Assembly: GCF_021018805.1 (NCBI RefSeq)
Contig: NC_086247.1
Location: 138,673,602-138,737,601 of the forward strand
Length of the DNA stretch: 64,000 bases
Source of the DNA: Prinia subflava
Taxonomy: Eukaryota; Chordata; Aves; Passeriformes; Cisticolidae
Direction: 5' to 3'
The position numbers and the translations under genes were made by a program. Positions 1 to 13,777 of the stretch are shown in pieces (the stretch's first letter is position 1; each line of letters opens with the position of its first letter). The notes below the pieces were generated by a model. It saw only the letters and a program-made list of their open reading frames with translations. It had not been told where the DNA came from and ran no database searches.

Positions 1-3000
1 AGTGTCAGAGTTGTGACACTCATGTAAATCAAGTGTGGGATTTCTGCCTTCTCTCCATGATTTGGGAGCTGAATCTCTTATTTTCTGCCTGTTTATCTCT
101 CAGTAGAAATGAGACCCCCTGGTGACAGTGCATAGCTGCACTACCAAGGCACACGAAGGCACAACCCATGTCCTTGATAGTTTAACAACTTAGTTTAGCT
201 GTTAATGTCTTCGTTTAACAGCTGAAAATTAACTCTGTAGTATTATCAGTTACATTTCCTACTGCCCAGAGTGCATTTAGTGTTTGAGGCCTCAGTTACA
301 CATTCTGAGATGAAGATCAACCTTCACCAGAGTTCACTGTAAAAAAAAAAAATTTGCAAAAGGAGTCATTTTGCACATCAACTTTGCTTCTAAAAACTAT
401 TTTATGTGAATGGTTGTTCCCCATAATTCCCTGTGAGTATTTAAACTTTGGAAAGACAACGATTTTTAGCTGATAGCCTGAGAAGTTCCTGCGGTGGTAG
501 TCAAAGAGCCTGAAATCCTCTGTGCATCACACATGAAGAAAACAATCCCAGCACTTCTCCAAATCAAAAGGACACCTCTAACTGTGTTCACCCCTTCACG
601 TCCCCCTGAAGGTGCGGAGGCCTCCAGGTCCTGGCTTCTGCAGTAGAGAGGGATGTTCTGAGCAGCACAGCCCCACCAAGCACGCTTGTCAGGTGATGGA
701 TGTGGTGTTCTCTAAGCTCCTCTCTGCTTGGGCCTGTTTCAAGTATCCAGGTTATCAGGGTGCTGCCATTATAAATGTAAACTGCAAATGGAACATCAAA
801 CAACAGCCCTGTCCTGCACAGCGTCACTGCCACGGCTCGGACAAGGAGGAGCTGCCTGATCATTTCCAGCTCTCAAAGTGCTGGGGAAGGGCTGGGGAGT
901 GACCAGGATAAAGAGCAGCATTCACAACAGCCTCAAACCCTTTCTGCAGGAGGGCTAAGGTCACGCTTTACTCCTACACCCAGCTTTGTTATATTAAGTA
1001 TAATTCTCTTTACTTTATGAAAACAGGTTAAGAAGAAGAACTGGAGATATTTGGATTAATGTACAAGAACAGGGGGATTAAGAGGCCCTGTCAATTAAGG
1101 TGATCCCTTTAAGGCTCTGCCCTTTCACCCCTGGAGCTTGGCTTTAATTCCTACTCAGACTGATGTGACTAAACCTCTCCTAATCTGACAGCTGATAGAG
1201 GTCAGAAGTTAAACGTGTCCAGGCAGCAAAAGATATCATTCTCATGGTCTCTGTCCTCAGGAGTCACTCTGACACAGCAGCCCCAGGCACCCCTCACAGC
1301 AATGAGAGGGGGTCTGCGGCGTTTTTGGCACCTTGTGGTGCTGACTCTCCAAATGGGGATTCTTGCAAATCTTATTCTTCATGGTTTTGCCCCCCCTGCC
1401 CTTCATAATGCTCTGGTCACCTGAGGATGCTGCAGGGCAAGTGGCATCCTCACCACAGGGCTCACCCTGGCCCCCAGGGTGACATTTTGGTATTTTCCAC
1501 ATATGGCTGCGTGTTGTGGCAGGCACCATCTGTAAGCAGTGACCCTGGTCCAGCAGCAGCACTCATGGATGGAAAGGAACCAGGCTGTGCCACGCACGCA
1601 GGCTTGGGATCATCCCACCCTGCCCTGCGGTCAGAGGTGTAGCTGCCACAGGTCCTGTTACAGAGAAGATGAGTAGATTACTTCAGATTTTTGTCCACCC
1701 ACCTCATTTAGACACCCCTGTTGGAAGGGGCTGTGTGTGTGTCTGTCTCACATGCTGATGGTGAATGGGGCTAACACGGGGTTGTCTCAGTCCCCTTAAC
1801 CAGCTGCTGACTGGCCCTGAGGCCAGTGAGATGGATCTGCTTCTTGTTACAGAGGCTTGCAAAAGCTGAACCAAACCAGAGCGTGTTGTTATCTAGAAGT
1901 GAATGTCATGTCCTGAAGATGGTTTATGAGCTGTGAGATCTTCCAGCTTGCACAGTAAACCACCATCAAAATCCATGCCTCAGCAGTACTGAGGTTAGTG
2001 ATATACAGGGCTGAGGGCTGAGCAGACTAATTTGAATAAATGTCTTATTTCTCAGCTGTATGAACAAAGGAATTGTGACTCTCTTATACTGTGTTTTACC
2101 CTACAAGCAATCCCTCTGGACTAGGCTTGGGACCTTGCTGTGATCTGTTTTCTCTCTAACATCTTGTACTTGTTCTGGTTCAGAAGAGGATTTTGAAACC
2201 CAGCAAGACTGAGCAACAGCTCTTTCAGACCAAGCATCACTGATAAAATACAAAATGCTTATGCTGAAAAAGCAGAAGAGCTTTGCTCCATCTCAGGATA
2301 GTTAAAAGGTATTTCTGGGTCAGAGTCATACAATGGTTTCATTCTGCTTCTTCTGTGGCCAGGCATAGCAGCAGCAGGGATGGGGAGCATGGAGAACTAT
2401 AGGAACAAAAGCAGGGAGGAGCAGAAGCCCAGGCCTCACACCCCACAGAAGTCCTCCTCTACTGGTCTGTTCCTACTTTTCTGATTGTGACTGCTCTTCC
2501 CTTTCTTCCTCTTCTTTTCTGTCTTGGGTTTTCACAGCCTTTGCAGTTAACAGCCACACATTTGTCCCTTCCCTTTAGAGCCATGGAACTGGTGTGTGCT
2601 TTCAACACGCCCACCACAGGCTCCTTTTGCTGCAGCTCAGGGGCCAAAGCCCTGCTTGCAGCCCTGTCTGGGAGGATTAAGTTGCTTTTCCTGAGCATCA
2701 TCTACAGGAGCTGGATGATGCCTGGCCTGGCTCAGGGCCAGTGCAAGGCTTGTCTTTCCCCACCTTGTACCACAAATGTTGCAGCCCCAGAGAGGACTCC
2801 TTGGCACCCGTGGGGTCCAAAACTCAGCACATATATGAGGGTTTGACCACAAAAAGAAAGATAGGATCAGTGCTTCAATATTTAAAGAACAAGGAACATA
2901 GGAAGACAGATGCCATTTCAGCCACCCAGATGTGGAGAGTGAAGTCACTGTAGTCAGGGTGGCTTTGCCTACTCTACCTCCATGCTCAGCAGCTCCTCTC

Positions 3001-4316
3001 AGCACATGGTCTAGATTAAGTCCCATTCTCTTTTAAGCCATTAAATCATCATGAGCTCTCCAGTCCCCCAGTGGGCTCATCTTGGAAAATCTTGCAATAG
3101 CTCCAATTTCTGCCAAATCATTCGGATCTTAGCTTTCAACTTGTCTTTCACCCCAGGGGCTTGGCTTCCCCACTGGTGGAAGGATAAAGGTCTTGCACAA
3201 AGGCCTCGGGAGAGATGTGCGTGGGCTCGCTGATGCTGATCTGAAGCAAAGACAGAGTTTGTGTGGGGGTGTGCTTATGTAAAACTCAGAGCTCCAGTTC
3301 ACCTCAGGGGCCACCCACAGACTCCAAAATTAATTATTTGTTCATACATTTTCCCCACAAATAAGATTCATTTGTAGGGAGGGGAACACTGACTTTGGGG
3401 ATGATGAACTTTGCTGTTCAGACAGATGTTTAGTATGTACTTAAATCTGGCCAAAGCCACTTCTGAATGGTTTCACAGAGGTGAGTTGATGATCTGGACA
3501 TGACCTGATCTCTTAGCTCATCTGTGCTGTATGAAGAAAGTGCTCTTTTCAGGAGTGTGTTATGGATTCCTGACCCTGCCATCAGTTTTATGTTCTTAGA
3601 TTCAGGAAGTCTTGATGACTTTTTAGTCCTCTGGCAGACAAAGTGCCAGGATTGCTCAGCGTGGCTGTGACCAGCTCACTGATGTGCATGTGATTAATCT
3701 AGTGTCTGTGTGTCAGGCACCTTGGCAAGCAGCCCACAGAGGCCAATTAGCACTGGGCTTGGTTTGTGTGTGTTCACACCAGAGGGTGACAGTTTTGTCA
3801 CAGTAGAGGAGCTCAGGGAGCTAAGACATGCAAGTGGAAGACTTAACAGCACATGCACAGTCGTCCCTGCCTTATCCAGGGGAAGCACTGGGATATACAC
3901 CGTGGCTGGGATCACTAGACCAAAGGTAGCTGTGCCAGGGGTACTCGTTGTTATGCCTTTTCTCATGGTGATTCATCTTATCCATAAATATTCCCTGCAA
4001 GGCTTATTTTAGTGTCACAAAAGTGTTCTTAAATTCCATAGCAGATGTACCATATTTTTCAAACAGATCCTTTAAGACTAATTTCATTGTCCAGCAAGCT
4101 TTGGGTACAGCCTTTCAAGTCCACGTTAAACAAACAGCTACTGATCCAGAAGAAGCAAGCCAGAAATTAATAAAACCTTCCCAAGACTAAACAGTGAAAT
4201 GCTGCATAGTGTGTATGTCATCTGACAAATACACCTGTTGAATGAAGGGGCAAGCAAAGAGAAGAAGGGAAATGTTGCCTGAGACTTCCCTGGGGGTGGC
4301 TCCCCGGGGCAGGGGA
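1..4316. other. No gene recognised
   Basis: Unique-looking sequence with short open frames on both strands and no known domain, repeat family or RNA gene. The overlapping frames at 3694-4012 on opposite strands look like chance. Confidence 0.6.
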
Positions 4317-4875
4317 CGGGAGGGGAGGGGATGGGATGGGATGGGATGGATGGGATGGGGTGGGATGGGATGGGATGGGATGGGATGGGATGGGATGGGA
4401 TGGGATGGGATGGGATGGGATGTGATGGGATGGGATGGGATGGGATGGGATGGGATGGGATGGGATGGGATGGGATGGGATGGGATGGGATGGGATGGGA
4501 TGGGATGGGATGGGATGGGATGGGATGGGATGGGATGGGATGGGATGGGATGGGATGGGATGGGATGGGATGGGATGGGATGGGATGGGATGGGATGGGA
4601 TGGGATGGGATGGGATGGGATGGGATGGGATGGGATGGGATGGGATGGGATGGGATGGGATGGGATGGGATGGGATGGGATGGGATGGGATGGGATGGGA
4701 TGGGATGGGATGGGATGGGATGGGATGGGATGGGATGGGATGGGATGGGATGGGATGGGATGGGATGGGATGGGATGGGATGGGATGGGATGGGATGGGA
4801 TGGGATGGGATGGGATGGGATGGGATGGGATGGGATGGGATGGGATGGGATGGGATGGGATGGGATGGGATGGGA
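4317..4875. repeat. Long (GGGAT)n pentamer microsatellite
   Basis: About 545 bases of the unit TGGGA. The left 100 bases carry a few variants (GGATGGATGGG, GGGGTGGG, and TGTGATGG at 4421). From about 4426 to 4875 the array is pure, about 90 identical copies. All six frames stay open, giving MGWDG and IPSHP-type repeats that are not proteins. Confidence 0.98.
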
Positions 4876-5504
4876 GAGAGGCTCCTGCCACTCAAGCGCA
4901 ACCTGCACTAGCCTAGGTCTTGCTCCATGAGCTCAAACCCTTAAACTCACCCAAACACTCTGAGCACAAGCAATCCCTGTGACTTTGCAGCCCCAATTCC
5001 CTGGAGGCTGGCCAGGGATTAAGTTAGTAAATAAAAACATTACATTTTCTTAAGTCTTGGCAAAGAAGATGAAAACAAAGGCCTAGCATTTTGCATGCAA
5101 GGATAAGCTGACTTTTTTCAGATTCTTGCTGTCATCACATCCTCACTTGTCTGTAGAGAGGAAGTCAGTGGATGAGGAGCTCTGCCAACCCAAATTTCAT
5201 GGGGTTGAATGCCTCCATAGCATACGGCATTCTCACAAGTTACAGAGCAGCATTGCAGCCTGATGCCAAAAAAGAGATAAGAATGCATCAACCATGCTGT
5301 GAAAATAGGGAGGAAATACTCTTGAATACTTTGCATCCCTGACATTGTTTAGGACACATTGTCAGGATCTGTGAAAAGTTAAATATTGAGGTGCTTCTCT
5401 AGAGAAACTTGCCATCACATACATGTCTCATCTGGTCCTTTATCCTCATGCTAGATCACTTCTCAGCCTTTCTGCCATTGCAATGTTTTTCTTTGTGAAA
5501 GAAA
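4876..5504. other. No feature recognised
   Basis: Sequence between the pentamer array and the first LTR piece. Nothing identifiable. Confidence 0.5.
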
Positions 5505-5732
5505 CCCCTTGAGGTTCCTGGTTCTGTTTATTATTAATGCTGGAGTTGTCGTTGTTTGTTTGACTTGTCATACATACTAGTAAAGAACTGTTATTCCTAT
5601 CCCCATACCTCTGCCTGAAAGCCCCTTTAATTTTCTAAATTAAAATATTTTGGAGGAAGGGGATTTGAATTCTCCATTCCATAGGAAGGCCCTGCACCTC
5701 CCTAGCAGACACTTGTCTCTCAAACTAAGACA
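5505..5732 (-). mobile_element. LTR 5'-part fragment, reversed
   Basis: The minus strand begins TGTCTTAGTTTGAGAGACAA at 5732 and follows the first ~190 bases of the solo LTR at 35 kb, including the AATAAACAGAACCAGGAACC stretch. Similarity stops near 5505. An extra A/T-rich piece (about 5615-5660) not present in the 35 kb copy matches the copy at the right edge of the window. Confidence 0.85.
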
Positions 5733-5924
5733 CACAAGCTTTAAGAAAATTAATAATTAAAATTTTTAAAAATAAATGGCTTAGAACTGGAATATGGTTT
5801 GCCAAATATCCTGGGGATATGTTCTGTAACATTGAGGAAGCTCCTATGTATATAATTACAAAGGAAAAGCTGACAAACCTTTAGCAATAACTTTGCAGTA
5901 ATAAATTGTTGTTATTAACAGATC

Positions 5925-6316
5925 TTTTCATCCATGGATTGGGAAAGGACAGGAGGAGGCAAGCTCAGAATTCCTGGGCACACGAGCAGATGATGGTAGA
6001 TTTCCCAGGACAGGACGGGGTGGTGACAGTGAACTCCTCCTGCAGCAAACAGCAGTCTGGCTCTGCTCCCTCGGATACCAAGAGCAAGAGAGAGATGCTG
6101 CTCCCAGCCCTGGCCTTTACCTCCCCTAAAACTCCCGGTATCCTCCCCTCTGAGAGAAACTCCCAGAGACCCAAAGAAGTGTAGCCAGGTGCTACAGTTC
6201 CTCTCCTTTGGCCCCTTTGTTCTGCTTCAGTACCTACAAGTACCAAGTAGTTAGCTTCCTAGCAACTTATGGGAAAAATCCTGTAAGTAAAAGAGAAACG
6301 GATCTAACCCCCAACA
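5925..6316 (+). mobile_element. LTR 3'-part fragment, forward
   Basis: Plus-strand sequence matches the last ~390 bases of the solo LTR at 35 kb, including GAATTCCTGGGCACACGAGC and the end AACCCCCAACA at 6316. Together with the piece at 5505-5732 it makes a nearly full LTR whose first half is turned round. The open frames here are repeats of those in the 35 kb copy. Confidence 0.85.
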
Positions 6317-7561
6317 TCGTGTTAACCAGTTTTAACTTGAAAAGTGAAGAAACGGAACCAAAACAATTATACCTGGACTGTAAATCTGCACCCTGGCAAT
6401 TTACAATGAAATGACTTTCTGGATTAGCTAATTATTGTTCTAGCTATACTCCACATCACCACTGAATGGGACAGAAAAAAATAAATAAAAGGTTAGAAGC
6501 AATATTTTCTTTTCTATGAGGGCATGGAAAAGCATGGTAGCTTAGCACCCCTTCTCAACTACAGCTTTTCCCCTGGAGCAAATATGAATCATGTGGACAG
6601 GAGCACAAATAAATTTTCCTGCAGACTTACTTGTGTCTGCAAGATTTTAATTTAGTTTGCCTTTGCCAACCAGTCAGAGTGTGAAAATACAGTAGCTGTT
6701 CAGTGAGGTGAGGAATGATCACTTTTTAACTACAAGAAATTAATTTGTAAAAATGGTTTTAAAGAAGGAAATAGGGCTTGTTCTTTCTGGACATGCTCTA
6801 CACAGGCAGCGCGATGGAGATGCTTCCTGTGGCTGCTCTTCAGTGCTGCCTGTATCCTGGGCCATCAGCACACTCAGCTCATTGCTCACATGTTCTTTTC
6901 CTAAGCAACCTGCCTTGGATGGGCAGAACCTGCAAGGATGAGGACAAGGACTCTCAGATGCCTGTGACCCATCAGTGACCACAACAGTTCATTGTTGCAC
7001 TTTGCCTGTCCTGTAGGGAAGTCCATCAGACTGATCCAGCCACCCAGGCCGCCTTCCAGCAGCTCTGGCCTGACTTTGGAGCAGCACTAGGTAGGAGATG
7101 GAAGATACTGCTCCAGGCCCTGAGGCAACTAGAAGCAATTAAGTAGGATTAAACAGGAACCAAACAGAAATGGGAGAATTGTTTCTGTTGCTTTTACCAG
7201 CACTGGAGTGGAATCTGATTGAAACTGTGTCCTATTTACTGCCCTGATCAGAACAGAGATGAATGCCCTGATAAAATAAAGCATTTTTTAATAAACAGTT
7301 TCTGATTAAAAATAGCAGGGTGGGGGATGGAGAAGCAGGGCCTGTGTGCAGCACTGTGTGTAACTTGCTGATGAGTGCCTGGAGTTGCTCTGCAGAGTGT
7401 CTGACCTTAGCTGAATGGCAGTGCCCTCATCCTCAGCCATGCAGGTACAGAGCAGCTGAGGTTGGGTCCTCTTGTGCCACCTCAACAGCTCACACAGACT
7501 AGTAAAGACCATGATCACCACTCCCTAGACTGCTCCTTAAACTTGTTACCCACACTTGGTG
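6317..7561. other. No gene recognised
   Basis: Sequence between the LTR piece and a CR1 remnant. Short open frames only. Confidence 0.6.
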
Positions 7562-7662
7562 TGCCCCTGCCCATGGCAGGAGGCTTGGAACTAGATGACC
7601 TTTAAAGTCTCTTCCAACACAAACCATTCTGTGATTCTGTGACTCTATGATTCTATGACTTT
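7562..7662 (+). mobile_element. CR1 3'-end remnant
   Basis: CCATGGCAGGAGGCTTGGAA, then ACTAGATGACCTTTAAAGTC and a run of ATTCTRTG-like octamers (TGATTCTGTGACTCTATGAT) form the classic CR1 3' terminus. Confidence 0.9.
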
Positions 7663-10600
7663 GCAAAACCATCCCAATATTTAATTAATTTCTGGGAACA
7701 CTCACAAGGACCATATTACTGGTCCCTTTCTGAAATTACATTTTTTTTCTGCAGTACATTTAAACAACTGGACCTTGGTAGTGGAGAAAAATCAGGATAC
7801 TTTTGTGAGAGAGTTTTCAAAAAGCAACATAAAAATTGGAATCTTCTTGTTAATGAGGAGAAGCAGAGGGAGCATCAGTCAGATTGTGAGGTACAGGTAA
7901 AGAAATGAACCTTCTATATGGAGAAAATCCAGGATAAGGACAATAAAATATGCAATACAATAACAAATGCACAGCATTACTGAAGCCTCAATGCAGAATT
8001 TTAATAAAACAGACCATTCTGCATTCATGTTCAAAAATAAATCAGTTATTGTAACACACTATGACACTGTCTTATGGGATGTTTGCCCAGATTTCATGTC
8101 TGAAAGCGGAAAATTATTTAAACTTACTGTAGGGTTCAAAATGTTGCAAAATTCTTGACACCGTTCTGGAAAGCCAGAGGTCAAAATTCCACTGAAAGAG
8201 AAAGTGGTTGCCACTCCAGCAACCATCATTCAGAATGGTGTCAGTACAGAGATGAAGAGAAATCTAATTTCATTGCAAAGTATTGTAGGACACAGTATTC
8301 CTCCATAATGAACATTTACAATATTCTTACAAGATAAGCTGCTCTTGGACTGTAATTTTGGAGGAGCGAAAGGAATGGCCTAATGATTTCTGTTTAAAAT
8401 CAATAATTATTCAAGTTGTTGCTATACTTGGAATAATCTGAAAGAAAATTGAGTAAATATGTCAACAACAGCAAAGCTGCAGGAGTCAGCAAAAGCAGAG
8501 AAGCGAAATGAGAGGGAAAACTGAAAATTCAGGATTTCGGAAAAGTGACCAAGAAGGCCAACATCAAGGCTCTGGACTGACAATGTCTGCTGAAACCAGG
8601 AGTCTACAATTGTTCTGCCAGTAAACTGCAGCTTCAGCAGTGATGGTGCCAGAAGAAAAACCTCTGGCACGATGGGTACAGCACTGCATGTCAATAAAGG
8701 ATGGAAAAAACCCAAACAAACTGAGACTGGTTCTAGCTATAAAATTAAAATGAAATTTAAAGAAATGCATTCATTCTACTAGAGTTTGGGCAGCTGGGAT
8801 GCTACAGTGACCCTTGGAGCACTCTGCTTTCTACCAGAACATGGACCAAAAATCCTGGTATTTCAACTGAAGGAAGAGTGCTTTTGAAGGCATTGAACTT
8901 ACAACAAAGCTGCTAAAATGGCAATAAAAATTCAACAGTATAAATAAGCTGAGCATATAGAAAGCTTGGTCAAGAATACCACCTTGAAACATTAAACACC
9001 TTTTCTCCTTTTTCCAGAATCCTCCCTAGGAATGAAGAAAAATCAGGCAAAAACAGCTGAGAAAAACAGGGCAACACACATTCTGTTTGACATATATATC
9101 CAGACTACATTCTTCAGCAAAATGGCAAAATTTCTTCTAATCCAAACCAATTATGTAATTGGAAATGCCTCAGTCATAAATTGAAAATAATTGAAAATAA
9201 TCATGTTTTGAAAATAAAAGCTATAATTTTGCTATGAAAATCACATTTTGCTATGAAATATCTGAAGATAATCTGTAACTTCTAAGACTCATAAAACTTC
9301 ACAAAAAAAAAGAGTGATCTGGATTTGGAAGGACTCCAGAAAAAATTAAACTAAGTCTCGGTTCATTTAGCAGACGAGCCACATTTCAGTTAGAAACAAA
9401 ACATATTAAACAATTGAGAATGTCATAATGTTATGCTTCATCTGCATTAACTGGCAGAAGTTGTACTTCCATTTCCAGTAATCTGTATGAATGCTGAAAG
9501 AATATCTTCAGGATTCAAATTTATCCCTTCACCACAGAGGTTCAATATTACAGAGTAAATATCAGAAAATGTTACTTCAGTTTTCTCAAAAAAAATTCAG
9601 GAGAAGCATGTTTGTTTGACATTGGAGCATTAGCATATATTCTGCAAAATTACCATGCAAGAATGAGTGATCAAAAAGAGATTAAAATACCGACTTTTTA
9701 TTTATACCTCTATTAGGATTGAAACCAACCTGTAAGTACAAACTCATCCTAAGTTTTTATTTTATTTTTCATATTGAAGCAAGAAGAGAAAACCAAAGGA
9801 AAGACAGAGTGAAACAAAACCTTGATGAACTCTGGATATATGTCCTCCCCAGACTTCCCAAATCCTGCAGTCCTGCTCAGGGAGACCACAGACCTTTGCT
9901 GCCACTGTGACTATGATTCCCCACATTGGGATGTTCATGCAGACCATCAGGGCTGAAGTTCAAAACACATCTTTGCAGGGATGAACCTGCTCATGAGCAA
10001 GGCAAAGCAGCTAGAAAGGTCCTCTCTCACACTCAGTCTGGAAAAATAAGCTCTACAGTTCATCTCAGTAATTATTTTAGTACTCAACCCAATTACATTA
10101 CACTAGAAAGCATCCAGAGAAGGAATGATAAACCAATAAGGATATTCTTTAGCTGGGAACCACTTCACAGTAATTAATTCCTGGTCTGTGTTTGACCAGT
10201 GTTATTTTGTGCATAGATTGAATCTTAAAAGAATATTTGCATCAAAGCACACAGGTCCCTTAGCACGCAGACCCCACTAAGCTCATTTCCTATCCAATGC
10301 AGTGTTCAGTTTAAAAGTTAATTCCTCCCCTACAGAGGTTATGGGCTGCAGCAATATTCCCTCCTTTAACGAGGGGGGAATACTGCTGTGCTGGGAATAT
10401 TTCCATGGCCAAATTAAATTCTGGAAGTACTTACTCCCAGTCCAGAGCCCAGTTCTGCAACCTTTCCTTACCTCTCTTTATGGCCTGACCTCACCACAGC
10501 AGAGTGGAGCCCATGGCTGAGAACAAAGCATGGGGCCCAGTGCTGCCCTCAGAGATGCTGAAACAAATCTGCCTTCTTGAGCAGGCTGCTTTGGTACTAC

Positions 10601-13600
10601 TGAAGGTGTAGTTGGACCTCACTCTTTGTAATCTACCAAAGCAGACTAAAAATTATGTATATTAAGAGATCCTTTTACCTCAGTGTGTCTATTCTTCCTT
10701 TTTTTTTTTTTAACTTTATGTCTTTTCAAGCTCTCATGAAAGTCTTTTCAGAATATCATAAAATAATTAAATTAAAGGGAGAAGACAGAAAAACCTCAGA
10801 AATTTTTCTTTGGATTGAACAAGTTCGACTATCCTTTCATGTTCATGATAAAATACTAAAAAGTGATGATAAAAGAAAGTAAGGCTTTCTTAGCTGAAAG
10901 AATGCCCGTACATTTAGGAGAAACAAGGGGTTCTATAAACAGACTAAATGATGTGCACTTTGTTTGAGAGCTTTCAACACAGTACACAAATTAAATATTT
11001 CCAGAAATTGTTGGGCCTACATAACAGAGAAGTATTGTGGGCTCTTAAAATGACCTTTCAAATTTAAAAAACCACAAAGGTCTGTATACATAAAGGAAAA
11101 TGTGCCTTGATAAACATAAGGTACTTTGTTGACTGTGGTTGAAAACTGACTATTGAAGGAATCTCACAGGAACACAAAATGAGGCCTTGTTTTACTTTTT
11201 AAATTTTTTTTTTTTTTTTTTACCTCTCTAGCAAGGTCATGGGTTTACAGACATTTCCTGTGGAAAACGGAACCTCGTCCCTCATCTCAGGGACAAGCGG
11301 ATGCAGCGCTGCTCTCTGGCACACTCGCTGGCCAGCGCTGCCATGGATCTCGCAGACGCATCTCAGAGGAACGAGCACTCTCTTCCTGCTGCTTCATCCG
11401 CAGTGTTGCAGGCTTGCTGGACCCACTTCATGGAGACTCTGCAGAAAAGATGCAGCCCACCCTGGCTTTGGTTCTTGCAGCCCTTGGGCAGCCCAGGCCA
11501 TCAGACTACATGGTTCAAACCCCAGCATTCATCCTAGATAGGCTAAAGAATTGCTCAGAGTTTTTCAGTGTCCCAGCTTCACCTGGTAGAGGCAGAGACA
11601 GATTTCTGCATGCACAAAATCCCAGACTGGGGGCAGATCTGGCCCTTCACCACTTGAAAGCAGAATAACTCAGCAGTCACATAGATAAAGAGGGACACCC
11701 TGTGTGACACCCCCAGTGCTGATGCATCCCGGTGCTTTGAGACCCTTTCCATTTAGTTTTTGGCCTGGGAAGTAAAGGTTTATGTTTCTTCACGCAGTTT
11801 AAGGATGCTTCTCTGCTCAGCCTTATGTTTTACAAAATACACTACATTTGAATTCACATTTCTTTCCTTGTATACAGCAGCCTTTCCCCTCCTCCTCTAT
11901 GGCCCCAGTGTGCTGATATCACTTTGACAAAAGAAGTGTAAGCACAGCTCCATCACCTTGTTCTGCTGTAACCTCATAATCCTGGCTCTGACTCACTGTC
12001 ACACTCAGGTAAAGTCTTCTCCCAAAGCATGGGAGAAACCCTCTTGGTTCCCAGTGCCTTGTAGTGCAGGGCTTTGCATAAGGAAATACAATGAGTGCTT
12101 TATGAGGAGTACGCCTTGCTGTGTCTCCATGTCACTGTCTTTGAATGACCACTTTCATAAAACACATTGATGTCTGCCCATGAAAAACAATGCAGGTAAG
12201 GGAGGAAGAATCACTGTCAACTTTCCTGCAGTTCTGGGAGGAGCAAGGAGCTATCTGAAGTGACTTTGTGTTCCAAGGTGGGGGTTGGTTTCCTTCTGCG
12301 GCAGTAAAAATGCATATTCAACAAGCTCAATTGTCCAACTCATGGTTTTATTATTAAATTACAGACCCTGAAGTACTCAAAATAAAAACTGATTAGATCA
12401 AAACCTACTTGCTTTGCACATCACCATGGCAATTCCACTTTCTCTGTCTAGTTATTTATGAAGATGATGGCCTCTGCAATAAGCCTTGAAATAGATACAA
12501 AGATACAGCCGAGTCAAAATAAATTACAGAAAATGAGTGTCTTAACTGGCAGCAAGTCCATCATCCTCTGCCCCAAAATACCATCTAGGCTCCAAGAAGA
12601 TAAAAGGTATGGCCTTGAGAACTAGAACATAAGCAGAATTCAAATGCATTCATAAAGGCAATCTGCAAAATCCCCAGCCACTTGCTGTGTGGATACATAA
12701 GGATATTTTTGCTTTCAAGCTCTCCAGATACCCAGAGTCCACCCTAAACCATCAATTGTAGGAGTCCTCAGAATTTGATCCCAGAGGTGCTGCAGAGCAA
12801 TGTCACTGTAGGTAGTCTCTGCTCCATGAGCAGCAGTTACATGTACACCTTTCTTTGCAGAATTGTCCCTGGGGTGACAACGCCAGAGCTCCAGATCACA
12901 TTGAGTAGCAAGGTTTCCCAACCCTTCTCTCCCTGATTCTCAGCCCCTGGCCAAGAGCAGCAGCCAGCCAAACATGGATCCTGACCTGCCTGACCAAACA
13001 CAAGCATGCTGGAAGGCAGCCTCCTCCTCTTTCAGCTCAGTGGGGAGCAGGACTGTTACCCTTGTTTCACATGAACTCAAATGATGAATATCTCTCTACC
13101 TCTCCCTTTTCCAATGACTTTAAATGTTGTCATCACAGCTTTACCCAGGGACGTAGGTGGTAGGAAAGATCCACCCAAACAGATATCCCTGTGTGTGCAA
13201 AAAGGAAGCAGGTAGAACAAAGCCTTGAATTTTAAACAAGCAATGTTATTTGGCCCTGTAAACATGAGAACTGCTAGATCCCATCCAGAATATATACAGC
13301 AGGTTCTATGCCCTGAAACACATCTTCCTCAGGCTGTGCTCCATCACATTCCCAGAACCTTCCCCAGAGCCCAGATTTCTGTGTGTTTCTATGGATGTAC
13401 TCAGTTCCGGGCAGGGTTGCTCTTGGGACACATGCCCACATAGGCAGGCAAACAAGGATCTTCACAATCAAAGAAAAGCATTCACAATTCGTCTGCCTTT
13501 ATTTTACTGTTTATAAATACCCAGTTAGGAATGAGGGGAAGACCACAGTGTGGTTGAAGTAGCCAGTCTGCTACCACAAAAGATGAATAGTGAATAGCTG

Positions 13601-13750
13601 AAGTGAATGTTTCCCAGAAAACTCATAGTCTGAAAATGGTTTGCCTGTGTTATTCAGCAAATGCTTACAAATAATGAGCAAGAATTAAGGCCATGACGAG
13701 AGGAAAGATTAAACCAGTCAGGGCTTCTTCAGATTTAAATATTTATCATG

Positions 13751-13777
13751 TACATATAGATATAAAATCTATATGTA
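13751..13777. repeat. AT-rich inverted repeat
   Basis: TACATATAGAT and ATCTATATGTA are perfect 11-base arms around a five-base loop. The sequence could extrude as a hairpin. No gene is near. Confidence 0.9.

Noticed and set aside
4138..4930. Several 150-256-codon open frames encoding MGWDG or IPSHP repeats
   Set aside because: All are readings of the GGGAT pentamer array, which lacks stops in every frame.
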